Part shown: positions 61,550 through 64,000 of the stretch, one piece after another
How positions within the stretch are numbered: the first letter of the stretch is position 1
Layout: each line of letters opens with the position of its first letter
NCBI GenBank assembly: GCA_963847145.1
Contig: CAWJYN010000007.1
Span: forward strand, 930,001-994,000
Origin: JABFRJ01 sp963847145
GTDB taxonomy: Bacteria > Pseudomonadota > Alphaproteobacteria > Rhizobiales > Hyphomicrobiaceae
Direction of reading: 5' to 3'
DNA: 64,000 nucleotides
Program-made: the position numbers and the translations under genes
Notes under the pieces: generated by a model
Told to the model about the DNA's origin: nothing
The model's input: only the letters and a program-made list of their open reading frames with translations
Database searches by the model: none

Positions 61550-62265
61550 GACGCCGTGCCAAGATAAGTTGCCGCGACGCGCACGTCCGTCATCAGATCG
61601 CGCGCGAGCCCCGACAGAACAACCTCTCCCGTCTCCAGCACGTGCGCGCGATCGGCCGTTTCGAGTGCGGCGCGGGCATTCTGCTCGACCAGCAGGATGG
61701 CGACGCCTGTTTGCCGTAACGAGCCAATGATCTGGAAAATCTCGCGCACGATCAGCGGCGCCAATCCGAGGCTCGGTTCATCCAACATCAGCAGGCGCGG
61801 CTTGGCCATCAGCGCGCGGCCGAGGGCGAGCATCTGCCGTTCGCCGCCCGACAGTGTTCCCGCCCGCTGCGTCCGGCGCTCGGCGAGGCGCGGAAACCGC
61901 GCATAGACATCGTCAAAACTGGACCGGACACCGGCCTTGTCGGCCCGGCGGCTGTAGGCCCCCAGCAGCAGATTGTCGGCCACCGGCATATCGCCGAACA
62001 ATTCCCGCCGCTCTGGGACCAGGCACATACCGGCGTCGACCCGATCCTCGATGTCCACCTGCGCCAGATCGCGGCCTTCGTAGCGGATGCTGCCCTGCGA
62101 CCGCAGCATTCCCATCAGCGCTGCCAGCAGCGTTGTTTTGCCAGCCCCGTTGGGGCCGATGATGCTGACGATCTCGCCCGCATCCAGGCTCAGGGACACC
62201 GACCGGATCGCTTCCACCTTGCCGTAGCTGACGCTGACGTCGTGCACCTCGAGCAGCCGCGTCAT
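61546..62265 (-). CDS. livF: Branched-chain amino-acid-type ABC transporter ATP-binding protein LivF
   Basis: ATPase of a HAAT-type importer. From ATG 62265 (GGAGG six bases upstream) it is 239 aa: Walker A IIGPNGAGKTT (~36-46), LSGGERQ signature (~136-142), Walker B LLMLDEPSLGLAP (~155-167) and ETADRAHVLETGEVVLSG near the end, all typical of LivF. It overlaps LivG (ATGA) upstream and the acyl-CoA ligase downstream. Confidence 0.92.
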   Translation of the reverse strand: MTRLLEVHDVSVSYGKVEAIRSVSLSLDAGEIVSIIGPNGAGKTTLLAALMGMLRSQGSIRYEGRDLAQVDIEDRVDAGMCLVPERRELFGDMPVADNLLLGAYSRRADKAGVRSSFDDVYARFPRLAERRTQRAGTLSGGERQMLALGRALMAKPRLLMLDEPSLGLAPLIVREIFQIIGSLRQTGVAILLVEQNARAALETADRAHVLETGEVVLSGLARDLMTDVRVAATYLGTAS

Positions 62266-64000
62266 GCGACACCTCCGAGATAGGCCTCTTGCACACGCGG
62301 ACTGGCGCGGACCTCCGCCGGACTGCCTTCCATCAACTTGCACCCGAAGTCCATCACAACGATCCGGTCGACCAGCTGCATGACGAATTCCATGTCGTGC
62401 TCCACCAGCAGCACGCTGATGCCGTCCGTGCGTAACGCTCGCAGGAGTGCCGCCAGTGCTTCTTTCTCTGGACGCCTGAGCCCCGCGGCTGGTTCATCAA
62501 GCACAATCAGCACTGGATCAGCAGCCAGCGCCCGGGCCACCTCCAGTATTCGCTGATTGCCGAGCGGCAGATTACCGGCAAGTTCCAGCGCTTTGTCTGC
62601 CAGTCCGACGCGCTTGAGTTGCCGCATGGCTTCAGTCGTGGCGTGCGCCTCTTCGCTCCGGTCGAGCCGGAGGGCGCCTGCCAGAAAGCCCGCCCGCGTG
62701 CGCACGTAGGCGCCCAGCAAGACGTTGTCGAGAACCGTCATCGTTGGCCGAAGTTTCACGTGCTGGAACGTGCGCGCAACGCCGAGCCGTGCGATGCGGC
62801 TTTGCGGCCGGTTGGTAATGTCGTGGCCTAGAAAGCGGAACGTTCCGCCATTGCTCGGCAGTGCACCGGTGACCAAGTTGAACATGGTGCTTTTGCCGGC
62901 ACCGTTTGGGCCGATCAAGCCGAGGATCTCGCCGGTGGCCATCGTGAAGCCGACCTTGTTGACGGCTACAAGGCCATCGAACCGCTTCATCGCGTCGCTC
63001 ACTTCAAGCAGCGGTGTTCCGATGGGCGGTTGCGTTCGGCGCGGTAAGCCTTCCTGCGCCTGCGGCGGCATGTGCGGTGTTTTGGGCAGCAGCCGGTTAA
63101 AAATCGAGACAAAGCCGCCGCGCGCGTGCTGCAGCAGGACCACCAGCAACACGGAGAACACCACAATCTCCAGCTGCGCAGCATTCTTGGACAGCAGCGG
63201 CATCCAATCCTGCAGCTTGTCTTTCATCAGCACGACAATCGCTGCGCCGAACACCGCGCCATAAACCGACACCGCACCACCTGCCATCGCCATCAGCAGA
63301 TACTCGATGCTTGGCCGGATTTCGAACGGCGACGGGCTGACGTAGCGGTTCATGTGTGCATAGAGCCATCCCCCCAACGCCGCCAGCACGGCGGCGATGA
63401 CAAAGATGATCAGCCGGATGCGGAATAAATTGACGCCAAGGCTGGCGATCATGGTTGCGCCGCCGCGCAGACTCTTGATGGCGCGCCCCTCGCGCGATGA
63501 CAGCAGGTTCGAGACCAGCCAGATGGCGGCACCCAGAAACAGCCAGATCAACCAGTAAATGGCACCATTGGCCGCGAGGCTTGCACCGAAAAGTGTAATC
63601 GGGGGGATGTTGCGCAGGCCATCATGCTGCCCAAGACCGGGGATGTTGGCGAACGTGAAGTAGACGCCAATGCCCCAGGCAATCGTGCTCAGCGGCAGAA
63701 AATGTCCGCCGAGCCGCAGTGTCGCCGCCCCCAGCAGTCCCGCTACCGCGGCCGTCATAGCGGCCGCTGCCAGCAGCCCGATCCAGGGCGACAGGCCCGC
63801 AGCCGTCGTGAGCCATGCTGTCGTGTAGGCACCAACGCCTGCCAAGGCCGCCTGACCGAACGACGTGAGGCCGCCAAAGCCGGTCATCAGAACCAGCCCA
63901 AGCGCCACGATGGCGCCAATACCGATATAGTTGAGTAACGTGATCGAGTAGGGGCTTGCAATGAAGGGCGCCAGCGCCAGCAAGGCCACACCGATCAGCA
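62262..64000 (-). CDS. Fused LivM permease-LivG ATPase of an ABC importer (partial, 5' end outside window)
   Basis: The frame is open to the right edge; a GTG at 63989 is an internal candidate start, but the sequence upstream (LIG VALLALAPF) continues the first membrane helix, so the gene probably starts beyond 64000. The N-terminal ~300 residues are a LivM-like permease (about eight helices; GFGGLTSFGQAALAGVGAY, the EAA-like loop around SSREGRAIKSLRGG). A Pro-rich linker leads to a LivG ATPase with GPNGAGKST, ARTFQHVKL (Q-loop), NLPLGNQRILEVARAL and VLDEPAAGL. Fused LivM-LivG proteins are known. The substrate is an amino acid or aromatic acid. Confidence 0.9.
   Translation of the reverse strand, partial: LIGVALLALAPFIASPYSITLLNYIGIGAIVALGLVLMTGFGGLTSFGQAALAGVGAYTTAWLTTAAGLSPWIGLLAAAAMTAAVAGLLGAATLRLGGHFLPLSTIAWGIGVYFTFANIPGLGQHDGLRNIPPITLFGASLAANGAIYWLIWLFLGAAIWLVSNLLSSREGRAIKSLRGGATMIASLGVNLFRIRLIIFVIAAVLAALGGWLYAHMNRYVSPSPFEIRPSIEYLLMAMAGGAVSVYGAVFGAAIVVLMKDKLQDWMPLLSKNAAQLEIVVFSVLLVVLLQHARGGFVSIFNRLLPKTPHMPPQAQEGLPRRTQPPIGTPLLEVSDAMKRFDGLVAVNKVGFTMATGEILGLIGPNGAGKSTMFNLVTGALPSNGGTFRFLGHDITNRPQSRIARLGVARTFQHVKLRPTMTVLDNVLLGAYVRTRAGFLAGALRLDRSEEAHATTEAMRQLKRVGLADKALELAGNLPLGNQRILEVARALAADPVLIVLDEPAAGLRRPEKEALAALLRALRTDGISVLLVEHDMEFVMQLVDRIVVMDFGCKLMEGSPAEVRASPRVQEAYLGGVA

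Overview
The window is a G+C-rich alphaproteobacterial chromosome segment, probably from a purple non-sulfur or aerobic anoxygenic phototroph of the Hyphomicrobiales/Rhodospirillales type. The evidence is a photosynthesis gene cluster in the usual alphaproteobacterial order, plus DciA, Rsm22, an EipB-like protein and a RegA-type regulator. I cannot name a genus.

Positions 1-25,473 are the photosynthesis island. A long leftward superoperon starts at about 18.2 kb: bchF-bchN-bchB-bchH-bchL-bchM-lhaA-puhA-puhB-puhC-(103-aa gene)-acsF-puhE-hemA-bchI-bchD, with bchD cut by the window edge. It makes 5-aminolevulinate, inserts Mg, methylates and cyclises the ring, reduces protochlorophyllide in the dark, hydrates the vinyl group, and builds the reaction-centre H subunit with its assembly factors. 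The rightward arm carries the two regulators aerR/ppaA and ppsR, then bchG, a PucC-family transporter, bchP, tspO and an 87-aa membrane protein. PpsR-like TGT-N12-ACA sites sit in front of both bchF and bchG. Both a dark protochlorophyllide reductase (BchLNB) and an oxygen-dependent cyclase (AcsF) are present. bchB is split by an apparent one-base frameshift.

Positions 25.5-36.3 kb hold a small frame-disrupted membrane protein gene behind a hairpin that covers its ribosome site, an RNase T2, a TetR regulator, a YdjM-like membrane protein, a CDF metal transporter, a thioesterase with a P450, Rsm22, an EipB-like protein, an Ldh-family dehydrogenase, a LysE exporter and RidA. Positions 36.8-40.2 kb are a decayed type ISP restriction-modification gene, bracketed by two inverted copies of a dispersed repeat. 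Positions 40.9-49.0 kb carry household genes (crotonase, TPR protein, second P450, tag, ygfZ, hydrolase, methyltransferase, meaB).

From about 49.03 kb the strand composition flips from G-rich to C-rich on the + strand, whatever the gene direction. On that side lies a catabolic-looking cluster: MFS transporter, two shikimate-dehydrogenase-like enzymes, two KstD/fumarate-reductase-type flavoproteins, a TIM-barrel enzyme and the remnant of a second one. Then come dciA, a regA homologue, mutY, an acyl-CoA ligase and a branched-chain-type ABC transporter with a fused LivM-LivG, which runs off the end.

A recurring oddity is short diverged tandem duplications (10-15 bp units, 2-5 copies) at the edges of many genes.
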